From Paraglaciecola mesophila KMM 241 (lineage in GTDB: Bacteria > Pseudomonadota > Gammaproteobacteria > Enterobacterales > Alteromonadaceae): 64,000 bases of DNA. The stretch is from NCBI RefSeq assembly GCF_000315015.1, contig NZ_BAEP01000054.1, positions 124,001-188,000 of the forward strand, in the 5' to 3' direction. This document shows positions 46,499 through 55,576 of this stretch, piece by piece. The translations under genes were made by a program, and so were the position numbers. The number at the start of each line of letters is the position of its first letter. Position 1 is the stretch's first letter. Below the pieces are notes generated by a model. That model had not been told where the DNA came from and ran no database searches. It saw only the letters and a list, made by a program, of their open reading frames with translations.

Positions 46499-47497
46499 CT
46501 AGCTAGGGTAATTATCCGTTAAAAGCATATTTAAAGAGCTTGAAAATAACAGGGTCGGTAGAAGCAACAACACATAGACTAAAGCCCTCACCAATACTCT
46601 TTGCTTGTAATTTTTTTCTATGGCAAATACTGTAGGAATCAATGAAATCATCAAAGAAAACATTCCAACTCTTTTTGATTGAGCAGACCCCATAATAGCC
46701 GCCGAAACCGAGGTCAGAAATATAGTATACATTAGAAAATAAAAAAATTTCGCAGCAACGCTTCTAAAAGAAAAACGATAAGAAAGTAAATAAAAAAATA
46801 TAATCGCCCCAATAGAAAACAAGTATATTATAACGCTAGTACTACCCGTCTCTGAATTTGATTTACTATCCAATGCAAAAGGAAGAGCAATAATAACTAA
46901 AATGCATAATGATAAGGCTCGAAAGCTTATCCTATCCTTATTGTTTATCATATAGAACAAAGGCGAATAAAGCGCTGAAACGTTATGAGTTAATATAGCG
47001 AAAAACATAACAATTCCTCTTTTAAGTCCGGAAGAGGATATTACAAACAAAGAAGATAAATAAACAAAAATTGCATAAGCCAGGTATTGTCGATAAACAT
47101 TATTCATTCCCATTACAGCAGGAAAAAACAATAAAAAAAGGTAAGGAAAATATTGAGGGAATCTGAAATTATGACGAGCTTTCAAAATTAAGAAAAATGA
47201 AATTATATCATAAAAAATAAAAGTGACCTCAGGAGTTCCTACTATATCATATACGTACCTGGACGTTATCCAATACATTGGCTCTTTGACATAGTAGAGC
47301 GAAAACAAGTCGCTTCTCAAGGCAGCTTCGTACGTATTCATATCTATATCGAAACCAGAATATCTCGTAACTATAGAGAAAATAAGGAAAACTGAAAAAG
47401 TGAAAATATTATAAAAATGAGAGTTTTTTATCTTCACAAAACAGAAAATTAAGCCAGTGAATGAAAGACATAAATAACAAAGCAATTCATAGGTCAT
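46499..47497 (-). CDS. wzy: EpsG/Wzy-type polysaccharide polymerase
   Basis: 332 residues with about ten membrane helices. Features of the EpsG family are FDIDMNTYEA near the first periplasmic loop, the MNNVYRQYLAYAIFVYLSS motif, and LTHNVSALYSPLFY (the HxSA/HNxS motif). Wzy-type enzymes link lipid-linked repeat units on the periplasmic side. No other polymerase candidate was seen in the locus. Between two GT2 genes. The assignment as polymerase follows from topology and motifs; the sequences of such enzymes vary greatly. Confidence 0.78.
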   Translation of the reverse strand: MTYELLCYLCLSFTGLIFCFVKIKNSHFYNIFTFSVFLIFSIVTRYSGFDIDMNTYEAALRSDLFSLYYVKEPMYWITSRYVYDIVGTPEVTFIFYDIISFFLILKARHNFRFPQYFPYLFLLFFPAVMGMNNVYRQYLAYAIFVYLSSLFVISSSGLKRGIVMFFAILTHNVSALYSPLFYMINNKDRISFRALSLCILVIIALPFALDSKSNSETGSTSVIIYLFSIGAIIFFYLLSYRFSFRSVAAKFFYFLMYTIFLTSVSAAIMGSAQSKRVGMFSLMISLIPTVFAIEKNYKQRVLVRALVYVLLLLPTLLFSSSLNMLLTDNYPS

Positions 47498-47578
47498 CTA
47501 CCTAACCTCTTAACAATCTAATCTAAACATAAGTCTTATTAGAGTTTATGTTCTTTAAGGAAAAAACTTCATTAACTT

Positions 47579-48484
47579 TCAACGGCGAAGAAACATTTTA
47601 ATATACTTTACTAAAGGTGGATAAAAGTAAGTCATTAAATCAGAATAGTTTGGTTTAGAACGCCAGATAAACTTTATAAACCGCATGTCCATATTTTTCA
47701 AACAAACGCGAAACAGCTCGAAGTTGTGAGCCTTTAATATCCTTTCTTTTTGCTCCGCATCAAATTTATTAAAGATTTCTTCCAATTTTCTAAAGAAAAC
47801 TTCTTTTGCTGCAATTAGCTTATCAACATCAGGTCTATTGATAGTAGATTCAACATTAACTTTAAGGAGTACTTGGGGTAAGCAGGCTATCTTGTTATTT
47901 TCGAAAAATCTAATTAGAAACTCAAAGTCTTGATGGCGAGCAAAATCAGTATCAAATCCATTCAGTTCTACAAGAACCTTTTTATGAATAAGTAAAGATG
48001 ATGTATGAATTTCTGTTTTTAAACAAAACACATCCAACTGACAATCACCGTTACTAGTGTATGATGTTGTCTGAATCATATTTCCGTTGTAAAATTTACT
48101 GTTAAGACAATATACTGCGCTAACATCTTTGGACTGTTCTAACATTTCAACTTGTAGCGAAATTTTATTTTGGCAAAACTCGTCATCATCATCGAGAAAC
48201 GCAATATAGCTACCTCTCGCAACAGAGATACCGGTATTCCTAGCTGCTGAACCATTTAGGTTATGCTCGTGCTGTACATATTTAACCCTCGAATCATCAG
48301 AAAATGTTGACATCAATTTTGCTGTTTTAGCACCTTGAGCACTCCCTTTCCCATTATCGTCAACTATAACTGCTTCAATATTAGTATACGTTTGCGACAA
48401 AACACTTCTAATAGTACGCGCTAGGTATTCGCAACGACCGAATGTCGGAATAACTACGCTAACTAACTCATTTTTTACTTGCAT
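47579..48484 (-). CDS. Family 2 glycosyltransferase
   Basis: 301 residues from the ATG at 48484 (a TTG precedes it by one codon). The GT-A nucleotide-binding fold is ELVSVVIPTFGRCEYLARTIRSVLSQTYTNIEAVIVDDNG. NGSAARNTGISVARGSYIAFLDDDDEFC contains the DDD motif. Then HTSSLLIHKKVLVELNGFDTDFARHQDFEFLIRF completes the acceptor domain. The donor sugar is not predictable. It lies between the GT-B gene and wzy. Confidence 0.88.
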   Translation of the reverse strand: MQVKNELVSVVIPTFGRCEYLARTIRSVLSQTYTNIEAVIVDDNGKGSAQGAKTAKLMSTFSDDSRVKYVQHEHNLNGSAARNTGISVARGSYIAFLDDDDEFCQNKISLQVEMLEQSKDVSAVYCLNSKFYNGNMIQTTSYTSNGDCQLDVFCLKTEIHTSSLLIHKKVLVELNGFDTDFARHQDFEFLIRFFENNKIACLPQVLLKVNVESTINRPDVDKLIAAKEVFFRKLEEIFNKFDAEQKERILKAHNFELFRVCLKNMDMRFIKFIWRSKPNYSDLMTYFYPPLVKYIKMFLRR

Positions 48485-48497
48485 CAATCACCTAAAC

Positions 48498-49580
48498 TTA
48501 AAATTTTGAAAATCGCGTTGCAATTACAGCAAGACTATACTCAGCTAAACTCGATGAGGGAACGTGTAATTTTTTGGCCATTAAGCTATCTAGATGCATT
48601 TGTGCTTCCTCACAAGTATCATAATAAGAAGTAGCATGAGCTAGATTTTCTATGTTCTTAAAGTCAGAGTTAACAAGAAGTGGAATATTATTTTCTACAG
48701 AAAAATAACTTAATCCACTATCTTTTGTTTCTCCGTAGGTTTCGTCGTATTCATCACTTCTATAAGTAACATTTAAATCTCCAAATACAATAGCAGCATT
48801 GTCTATATAATAATTAAAATCGACTTTAGGAACGTAATCACTAAAGGTAACTACGTTATTTAAACTGGAAAACCTATCTACTATAACTCGATCTTCAAAA
48901 CTAGAAGGTTTACCTAATAAAACGAAAACTATAAGAGGGTTTCTTTTACACAATTCATAAAAAACGTCATATTTCTTTCTATTTGACGAAATCATTCCGG
49001 GATAAACAACAAGCGATTTGTGTATATCGTTTTTGTGAGGATTTGTCATTTTGAATGGCATAACGCTTATAGGTTTAGACACATGGCCCACATCTTTTAA
49101 TGCTCTAACTAGATTATCGCTACTTACTAATACCGCACTTGAGGAGAATAGATACAAACGTCTTACTATGTACTTTATGAAATACTTTAATGGAAATTTT
49201 TTACATCTTCCAATCCAAGCATTAACATTATGAATTGTAATTAAAAAGTTACACCTCTTTAACTTTGAGAATAAAAAAGCAACATAGTTAGATTGCAGGC
49301 TAGTAATTACTATTTTTTCAATATTATTGTTTAAGTAATGTTCATAAATTGAATCTAAAAACTTCTTTGCATTCCCCCCATCAAATCTATAAATTTTAAC
49401 TTCTGCAACAAGAGCAGGATCTATATTATTTAATACATCATGGGATACGTATAGACTAACTTTCCACTCATTATATTGAGCTACTCTTATCCAGTTTTCG
49501 ACAAGAGATGAATGATTTTTAGAGGATATATCTACAATTGCTAAATTCAAATTAATTCCCAATAATTTACATGAGTACAC
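48498..49580 (-). CDS. GT-B-fold glycosyltransferase (GT4-like)
   Basis: 360 residues. Residues IVITSLQSNYVAFLFSKLKRCNFLITIHNVNAW in the N-terminal Rossmann half and VVYPGMISSNRKKYDVFYELCKRNPLIVFVLLGKPSS in the C-terminal half suggest the GT-B fold, as does VPKVDFNYYIDNAAIVFGD. No E-x7-E motif is clear, so the family is uncertain. The start is doubtful: the frame opens at GTG 49580 without a ribosome-binding site, while a TTG ten codons later follows GGGA. It lies 10 bp after wzx. Confidence 0.65.
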   Translation of the reverse strand: MYSCKLLGINLNLAIVDISSKNHSSLVENWIRVAQYNEWKVSLYVSHDVLNNIDPALVAEVKIYRFDGGNAKKFLDSIYEHYLNNNIEKIVITSLQSNYVAFLFSKLKRCNFLITIHNVNAWIGRCKKFPLKYFIKYIVRRLYLFSSSAVLVSSDNLVRALKDVGHVSKPISVMPFKMTNPHKNDIHKSLVVYPGMISSNRKKYDVFYELCKRNPLIVFVLLGKPSSFEDRVIVDRFSSLNNVVTFSDYVPKVDFNYYIDNAAIVFGDLNVTYRSDEYDETYGETKDSGLSYFSVENNIPLLVNSDFKNIENLAHATSYYDTCEEAQMHLDSLMAKKLHVPSSSLAEYSLAVIATRFSKF

Positions 49581-49590
49581 GTAATAAAAC

Positions 49591-50772
49591 TTATATATTA
49601 AAATTTCTTTTTTTTCTAATCACAACGAACCAAAGAGTTAAAGAGTAAGTAAGCATGGCTGTAATATAGGATAATGCAGCACCTAGTGTCCCATAATTTG
49701 GTATAAGAAAGAAATTTAAGAAAATAGCCACCACTGCAGCAACGATCAGCGAATAAAGCCTAAACTTGGTGGTTCTATAGTAACTTAGATAATACGAAGG
49801 CAACAACCCTAAAGATTGGAAAAAAGCACCTATTACTAGATAGTTTGCTGTAGTCAAGGAAGATAAGTATGAATCAGGAAGAAAATATCCGCCAAATAAA
49901 TTCATAGACACCAAAAACGTTAAAACACAAACAATCTGAATCGAAAAAATCAAACTTACAAACTTAAATTTAAATGCCTCTTCAATATTTTCTAAAATTC
50001 GCTTTACGAAGGTGTTTGCTAGTACAGTATTAAACTGAAGATATATTGCTGATATTTGAAATGCCAGTGTGAAAAATCCCACTTCAGTCAATGATAAGTA
50101 ACGGAGTAAGAAAAACCTGCTTGATTCATTAATAAACCATGCAGGGATGACGGATATCATAAGAGGGAAGCCAAATAACATAATCTCTCTTATTTTTACC
50201 ACATTAAATTGAAAATCAAACTTTATTTTCAGCACAACAACGCAGACGAGAAATTCTGCCAGTAAAAGGCCAAACACTCGAATCGATGCGGAAGAGTTAT
50301 AGAAATAAAATACACTAAAAGTAATTATAAAAGATAAGACAGCAACTAACAGTGTTGACATTCCATATAAAAACTCTCTTTCAGTTACAGTTAATTCTGC
50401 CTGTTTTAATAACCTGAAAGCTCGTGCAAATGCTAGCGCTGGAATTAAACAAAATACAGTAGAAAGATTGAATAGATAAACAATGACGATGGCTAGGAGA
50501 AATGCAACAGTAAGCACTAAGAAAGAAAATGAACAGAGTGCACTCCAATAACTATAATATTCGTCAAGAGAAGAATTTGTTCTTAGTTTTTGAACATTGT
50601 GTTCATTGGAAAATGTATTCAATGGTAGTAATAGCGCCAAAACCGTTAGTGCTAATCCAAGAACGCCATATTCACTCGGAGTCAAGAATGCAGTTAGAAC
50701 TGGTAACGAAAATACGCCGAATAATGTAGTGCCAACGCTAAAACCACCATAGTAAAAAAGTTTTTTAAACAC
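49591..50772 (-). CDS. wzx: Wzx-type repeat-unit flippase
   Basis: 393 residues with about 12 membrane helices, MOP superfamily polysaccharide transporter. The start (KLFYYGGFSVGTTLFGVFSLPVLTAFLTPSEYGVLGLALTVLALLLPL) is typical of oligosaccharide flippases, as is the C-terminal GAALSYITAMLTYS. It would flip the lipid-linked repeat unit to the periplasm for Wzy. The start codon is GTG, with AGGT about 8 bp upstream. It is distinct from murJ at 20 kb. Confidence 0.85.
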   Translation of the reverse strand: MFKKLFYYGGFSVGTTLFGVFSLPVLTAFLTPSEYGVLGLALTVLALLLPLNTFSNEHNVQKLRTNSSLDEYYSYWSALCSFSFLVLTVAFLLAIVIVYLFNLSTVFCLIPALAFARAFRLLKQAELTVTEREFLYGMSTLLVAVLSFIITFSVFYFYNSSASIRVFGLLLAEFLVCVVVLKIKFDFQFNVVKIREIMLFGFPLMISVIPAWFINESSRFFLLRYLSLTEVGFFTLAFQISAIYLQFNTVLANTFVKRILENIEEAFKFKFVSLIFSIQIVCVLTFLVSMNLFGGYFLPDSYLSSLTTANYLVIGAFFQSLGLLPSYYLSYYRTTKFRLYSLIVAAVVAIFLNFFLIPNYGTLGAALSYITAMLTYSLTLWFVVIRKKRNFNI

Positions 50773-50794
50773 AATATATTACCTAGTAAACATT

Positions 50795-51355
50795 TTAAAA
50801 AAACTTTTTCTCAATTACTAACTTCTTAGTTAACTCTTCATCTCTTTTTGCCACCTCTACAGCCGGGTTACCTCCTACAACACTGCCAGCTTCAACGTCC
50901 CTCACTACTACTGCACCAGCCGCAACAACAGCAGCATCCCCAATTCGCACTCCAGGTAGAATTGTTACATTTGCCCCGACCCACACAGCATCCCCAATAA
51001 CGACTTTCTTCAATATATTGGTAGAGTCGTATGGCAATAAAGAGTTAGAACGCCAATTATGATTACTACTAAAAATTGTTAGCCCCCTTCCGGAATGAAA
51101 ATATTCTCCAATTTCAACTCCGCCTGTACACTCTATATACGTGCCACTTTTTAAATGACTAGTTTCATGTATCTTAAATTTCTTTATATCCCCCATGATT
51201 TCAAAGTCAAAACCACCTTGAGCGATAAAATTTATTTTTTGATTGCTTTTCACACCGTATCTTTTCGCTTTAGCTTGAGCTAAAAGGCTCCGAATGTGGT
51301 TCCAAATCCAGTCGACCTTCAAGATATAAAGAAAGTTAACTAGCATGTTTTTCAT
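50795..51355 (-). CDS. Hexapeptide-repeat acyltransferase (WbbJ/CysE-like)
   Basis: 186 residues from ATG 51355, with GGAG 7 bp upstream. It overlaps the upstream gene by 20 bp. The C-terminal half is a left-handed beta helix (VVIGDAVWVGANVTILPGVRIGDAAVVAAGAVVVRDVEAGSVVGGNPA), ending in the CoA-binding loop of the NodL/LacA type. IFSSNHNWRSN contains the catalytic His seen in maltose-O-acetyltransferase-like proteins. It probably adds O-acetyl or another acyl group to a sugar of the repeat unit. The exact substrate is unknown. Confidence 0.85.
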   Translation of the reverse strand: MKNMLVNFLYILKVDWIWNHIRSLLAQAKAKRYGVKSNQKINFIAQGGFDFEIMGDIKKFKIHETSHLKSGTYIECTGGVEIGEYFHSGRGLTIFSSNHNWRSNSLLPYDSTNILKKVVIGDAVWVGANVTILPGVRIGDAAVVAAGAVVVRDVEAGSVVGGNPAVEVAKRDEELTKKLVIEKKFF

Positions 51356-52442
51356 GAACAAGCTCCTCTAATAACATGCCCAAGTTTCGGCCTGTGCATT
51401 GAGGTATAAACTTCGTATTACAGTCTAATGAACGAAGTGACGAAGGTGCACTATATCTGAGTTCGGATAAAACACGACTTAACGAAATTAATACTGGATT
51501 TTCGTTTAGAGTTGGAAAAAATTGGTACAAAAAAATCACATTTAATCCTGATTCCGATAACTTAAATAACGCATCAGAAAAAAATGAAATTGCATGCAAC
51601 GGTTTATAAATATTAATAGATTCCGAAATATCAAAATCGTCGGCTATGACATCTATATTTGAATAGGTCTCTATCAAACTCTTTACATAAGTCTTAACTG
51701 AGTCGTCTTCACGTGGGTGAAATTTAAAATGTACGGTTTCGAACTGACTTGAAATTTCTTTCAACACTTCATTAACGATAGAATTATATTCATTAACATT
51801 TAAATAAGATTGATATAAAGGCTGATTAAGAAAAATACATGAATTTGAATTCAACTCAGTATATTTTTCGCTACAGCTGTTAATACAAACTTTTTTAATA
51901 TCTCTATAAAACTTAACATCCCTGTAGAACAACACAATATCAATATATTTTTGGTTGAGTTGTAGAAACAGCATTTCACCTTGTTTATTAAACTCAATAA
52001 AATCAAAGCCAAGCACATAATTAATATAAAACATTTTCATTCTATCTTTGATTGAAAAAGAGTTTCTGCCTTCAGGCTTATTTTTGTAATAAGCCGCAAT
52101 ACCTTCTTCTAATAATAATGACTTGGCCCCAGATTTTTTAGCAGAGTAAGCTACATATTGATTAATCGGGTCATATTCAGTTAAAAATATGACGATATCA
52201 TCAGAAGTAAAAGGAATAACATCAACTTTTCGCTTCGCAGTGTAAAATTTATATGGGTTGACAAAATCACGAATATCTCTATAAGGAGTACTAATCGTCA
52301 AAATATTGTCAGATAAACAACGACAATTACTATTCAAGCTATAGGGAATTCGAATTACTGTAATTTCAAATTGTTCAAAATTCTTATATTGATTTAGTAG
52401 ATTTGTGACGTGAAAATCGTTATTTACAACTAAATACAACAT
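51336..52442 (-). CDS. GT52-like (sialyltransferase-type) glycosyltransferase
   Basis: 368 residues, predicted soluble. The pattern CIFLNQPLYQSYLNVNEYNSIVNEVLKEISSQFETVHFKFHPREDDS resembles bacterial GT52/polysialyltransferase-like proteins in which an LxQP or LNQP strand is followed by a helix and KxHPRE, and a later EISFFSDALFKLSESGLNVIFLY strand. The position directly after the neuA-neuB-like genes supports a CMP-nonulosonate donor. Family assignment is from motif recall, so it is tentative. A 20-bp overlap couples it to the acetyltransferase gene. Confidence 0.6.
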   Translation of the reverse strand: MLYLVVNNDFHVTNLLNQYKNFEQFEITVIRIPYSLNSNCRCLSDNILTISTPYRDIRDFVNPYKFYTAKRKVDVIPFTSDDIVIFLTEYDPINQYVAYSAKKSGAKSLLLEEGIAAYYKNKPEGRNSFSIKDRMKMFYINYVLGFDFIEFNKQGEMLFLQLNQKYIDIVLFYRDVKFYRDIKKVCINSCSEKYTELNSNSCIFLNQPLYQSYLNVNEYNSIVNEVLKEISSQFETVHFKFHPREDDSVKTYVKSLIETYSNIDVIADDFDISESINIYKPLHAISFFSDALFKLSESGLNVIFLYQFFPTLNENPVLISLSRVLSELRYSAPSSLRSLDCNTKFIPQCTGRNLGMLLEELVHEKHAS

Positions 52443-52531
52443 TTAATAGTGACCATAAAAGTACTCATTTAAATTTAATGACAAAGCTCATATGAAAGTT
52501 TAAACTTCGCCGATTTTTGAACAAAAGTCCT

Positions 52532-54778
52532 TTAATTAAACTTTTCTAAAAACTCCAAAGCTGACCAAAAACCTTCACCACCATTTTTATGGCCTTGCCA
52601 TACTTCAGGTATAAATTGAGTTTTGGGATTAACTTCATCCAACAACTTCATCAACGCGGGAAAGTCTACATCTCCCTTACCAATCGCTACCCCTTCACCA
52701 TCAACTCCTTTAGCATCTACTATATGAAGATGGACGTTATATGGTGCTACTTTAGCTACAAACTCCAACAGGTCCCAACCATAATAATTACATGACATCA
52801 TAGAGTGAGATATGTCGAGGCAAATTTTGATTTGTGGATTTTTTTTACAAAAAGAGACTATCTCGTCGGCGCATACAAACAAATTATGATAGCTTTGTCC
52901 TCCGAAATGCCATGGGAAAGGAGGCATAGTTTGAATTGCAATAGTTACCCCTTTGAGATCAAGATCATTTAAGGCATCAGCAATAAGCTGATATTTTGCA
53001 GCTTTAAGCCCTTCATCGATAAAGCCTTTCGAGTCCCAACCACCTGCATTGACTACAATCACTGGATCATTTGTCTTGGGGAAATATTTATTTAGTTGCT
53101 TGGTGATATTAATAACGTCCTGTAACAACGCTTTTGATTGATTCAAATATTCTGGGTCATCAGAGCAAAGGTCTAGAATATGGTCATTTGCGAACAGCTC
53201 TGGGCTATGGACAGCGAATCCCATACTTTCCTCGCAATTAAAATACTCACTTAGGTCAACTTTCATATCGTTGTATGACAAATGAAATTCTACGAAGTCA
53301 AGGTTAGTATCTTTTATAATTTTTCTAAAATCGTGATACCGAACAGGTACGCCGAATGGGCGGTTGAACTTATAATTGCGCTTATTAATTTGGCCTACAA
53401 TATCACTCATATAAAAGAAACTACCTTTAGCGATATCCCGCTCGGCTTTTTTTCCAACTAAGTCATTCAAGCGATTAGGCTGTAAACCCTGACCTGGGCT
53501 TTTAACCTCAACTAAATCTCTTGTGATTATCTCACCACATTGTATATCTTTGATTGCGACTAAACTTTTGGCAAGGTTCTCTCTGTTCATTAATTCACCC
53601 TGCGTAACTTCGCGCGGCTTTTTATCACTGCCTAACCCTTCTTCAACTTGCCGAACTTGCACAACCATGTCTTTTAGTTCGTTGGGAAGTAAGCTCACCT
53701 TGTGATCTGTCCCTTCTAGGCTTGTATCTACGGTTAGATGTTTCTCAATCACCGTAGCACCTAACGCGATTGACGCTACGGGAATACAAATCCCTCTTTC
53801 ATGCCCAGAATACCCGACTAATTGCCCTGTAATTTCTTTTAACCGAGTGAGGTATTTTAAGTTAACGTCCTTAAAGGGAGTAGGGTATGTTGAGTTGCAA
53901 TGAAGGAGTACATAATTAGCGCCAAGACCGTTGAGAAAGGCTACAGATTCTTGTATTTCACTTTCACTAGACATCCCTGTCGAGCAGAAGAATGGTTTAC
54001 CAGTATTAGATATTGCTTCTAATAACTCAAAGTTAGTAAAATCAGCAGACGCTACTTTATATGCACTCATTCCATATTCTTCTAGCACTTTTAAAGACTC
54101 TAAATCCCAAGGAGTACACAATGGTAAGACTCCTTTAGATTTGGCATAGTCAAATACTTCTATAAGCTCTTCAGTTGATAATTGAAACTTGGATAATAAA
54201 TCTAAGGTATATTGCGCTCCGAGGTCAGCTGAAACATCGTTTTTCCCTGAGTCTTTATATAACTTCTTCATATTGCGCATTTGAAATTTAACGCAGTCCA
54301 CGTTTGCATCTACTGCGTGATCAACAAGCTCTTTTGCTAACTCTATACTTCCCTGATGATTATTACCTATCTCTGCAATAATGAAGCTCGGTGAGTTATC
54401 TGAAATTTCGCGATTTCCGAGGAAAAAACCGCTCCTGGCCTGAAAAGCTAATTGAACAAGGTGCCCGTTATCATCTATCAACGGAATACAATCTACACCT
54501 GTGTGAAATATCTTTTCAATTACGCTTCGTTCTGTTCCAACAAGAAACTTTTTAACATTCCGGTTCATGACGGTCTTCGCCAGAGCATTAAGATCTAGAT
54601 TTTTACCCTCTGTTAACCATCTACGCACGTCACCATCGGAAATACTTCCTTCTAAATGTCCGTGTTCAGTCACAACAAAGATAATTCTCGACTTATTTTC
54701 GTTAATTTTTTTTAGAACATCGATCACGTTAGATTCTGTAAAACAGATATGTTTTTGAATATTTTTAGTAAGTAGCAT
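52532..54778 (-). CDS. Fusion protein: CBS pair - NeuB-like nonulosonate synthase - SAF - TIM barrel
   Basis: 748 residues with four parts. Residues 1-115 are two CBS motifs (IIFVVTEHGHLEGSISDGDVRRWL and DCIPLIDDNGHLVQLA). Residues 125-385 are the NeuB TIM barrel (FIIAEIGNNHQGSIELAKELVD, VDCVKFQ, CTPWDLESL, KVASADFTN, STGMS, LLHCNSTYPTP, GYSGHERG, EGTDHKVSLLP); NeuB enzymes condense phosphoenolpyruvate with an N-acylhexosamine. Residues 390-460 are the SAF (antifreeze-like) domain. Residues 470-748 are a sugar isomerase/AP-endonuclease-2-type TIM barrel (GFAVHSPELF, GGWDSKG, ICLDISHSMM, HIVDAKG, FIPEVWQGH). NeuB alone is about 350 residues. The added barrel's role is unknown; precursor epimerisation or substrate channelling is an inference. 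neuA is 4 bp upstream. Confidence 0.85.
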   Translation of the reverse strand: MLLTKNIQKHICFTESNVIDVLKKINENKSRIIFVVTEHGHLEGSISDGDVRRWLTEGKNLDLNALAKTVMNRNVKKFLVGTERSVIEKIFHTGVDCIPLIDDNGHLVQLAFQARSGFFLGNREISDNSPSFIIAEIGNNHQGSIELAKELVDHAVDANVDCVKFQMRNMKKLYKDSGKNDVSADLGAQYTLDLLSKFQLSTEELIEVFDYAKSKGVLPLCTPWDLESLKVLEEYGMSAYKVASADFTNFELLEAISNTGKPFFCSTGMSSESEIQESVAFLNGLGANYVLLHCNSTYPTPFKDVNLKYLTRLKEITGQLVGYSGHERGICIPVASIALGATVIEKHLTVDTSLEGTDHKVSLLPNELKDMVVQVRQVEEGLGSDKKPREVTQGELMNRENLAKSLVAIKDIQCGEIITRDLVEVKSPGQGLQPNRLNDLVGKKAERDIAKGSFFYMSDIVGQINKRNYKFNRPFGVPVRYHDFRKIIKDTNLDFVEFHLSYNDMKVDLSEYFNCEESMGFAVHSPELFANDHILDLCSDDPEYLNQSKALLQDVINITKQLNKYFPKTNDPVIVVNAGGWDSKGFIDEGLKAAKYQLIADALNDLDLKGVTIAIQTMPPFPWHFGGQSYHNLFVCADEIVSFCKKNPQIKICLDISHSMMSCNYYGWDLLEFVAKVAPYNVHLHIVDAKGVDGEGVAIGKGDVDFPALMKLLDEVNPKTQFIPEVWQGHKNGGEGFWSALEFLEKFN

Positions 54779-54782
54779 TGCT

Positions 54783-55472
54783 TTACTCTAAATTAAGTTT
54801 AAATTTCATGATCTCTTCACATACTTTGAAATCAATTAGACTATCTATTTCGTAGCTTTCTTCTTCCGACGTTTCAAAGATGCCAATTTTTCCAGCTAAC
54901 CTATTTTCTTCGGCAACGAGATATCTTGTTTTCGTTATGTAAAAAGAACCAGTTTCTATATATGTTTGTTCCTCTGGAGCAATATCTTGTCGACGAGGGC
55001 GTTTTTTGTAGTTATATGAAGCTTTTGGTTGTGAAGGATTACTCCATATAAAACGATGAGACTTAGCAACTGTTAATAAGCTATCGAAATCACCTTCTTT
55101 AAAGAATGAAATTGCATCATCGAACTGCCCTTTCTCTCGAATAGGGGAGGTTCCTTGGACTAAAACAAACAATTCTGGTAATTCGTTTCTTTCCTTTAAA
55201 AATTCACAGCAGTGTAGCATTGCAGATTCAGTAGTCGAATTATCCTTCGCTAACCGTTCAGGTCTGATAAATGGAACTTCAGCACCATATTTTTTTGCTA
55301 CGTCTGCAATTTCCCTGCAATCCGTCGAGACAATTACCCGGTCAATCATTTCAGAAGCTAATGCTTGCTCAATACTCCAAGCAATTAACGGCTTCCCAGC
55401 CAGCATCTTAATATTTTTTTTAGGTAGCCCTTTCGAGCCTCCTCTAGCTGGTATAAAAGCAACGATTGACAT
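54783..55472 (-). CDS. neuA: CMP-nonulosonate (acylneuraminate) cytidylyltransferase
   Basis: 229 residues. The nucleotide-binding signature [32 protein letters not shown] is followed by [43 protein letters not shown] and [18 protein letters not shown]. These match NeuA/LegF/PseF cytidylyltransferases, which activate a nonulosonic acid as the CMP sugar. The sequence does not reveal which nonulosonate. It lies 4 bp before the NeuB fusion gene, so both are co-translated. There is a short gap from fcl. Confidence 0.9.
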   Translation of the reverse strand: MSIVAFIPARGGSKGLPKKNIKMLAGKPLIAWSIEQALASEMIDRVIVSTDCREIADVAKKYGAEVPFIRPERLAKDNSTTESAMLHCCEFLKERNELPELFVLVQGTSPIREKGQFDDAISFFKEGDFDSLLTVAKSHRFIWSNPSQPKASYNYKKRPRRQDIAPEEQTYIETGSFYITKTRYLVAEENRLAGKIGIFETSEEESYEIDSLIDFKVCEEIMKFKLNLE

Positions 55473-55576
55473 TATTCATCTTCCCCTTTAATGGCTCTCT
55501 AGATAGTTTCAAAAAAATCTAGCTATTATCATAAAGTACATAAAATTTGAAAGTTCGATTTATGACGAGCGGTTGA

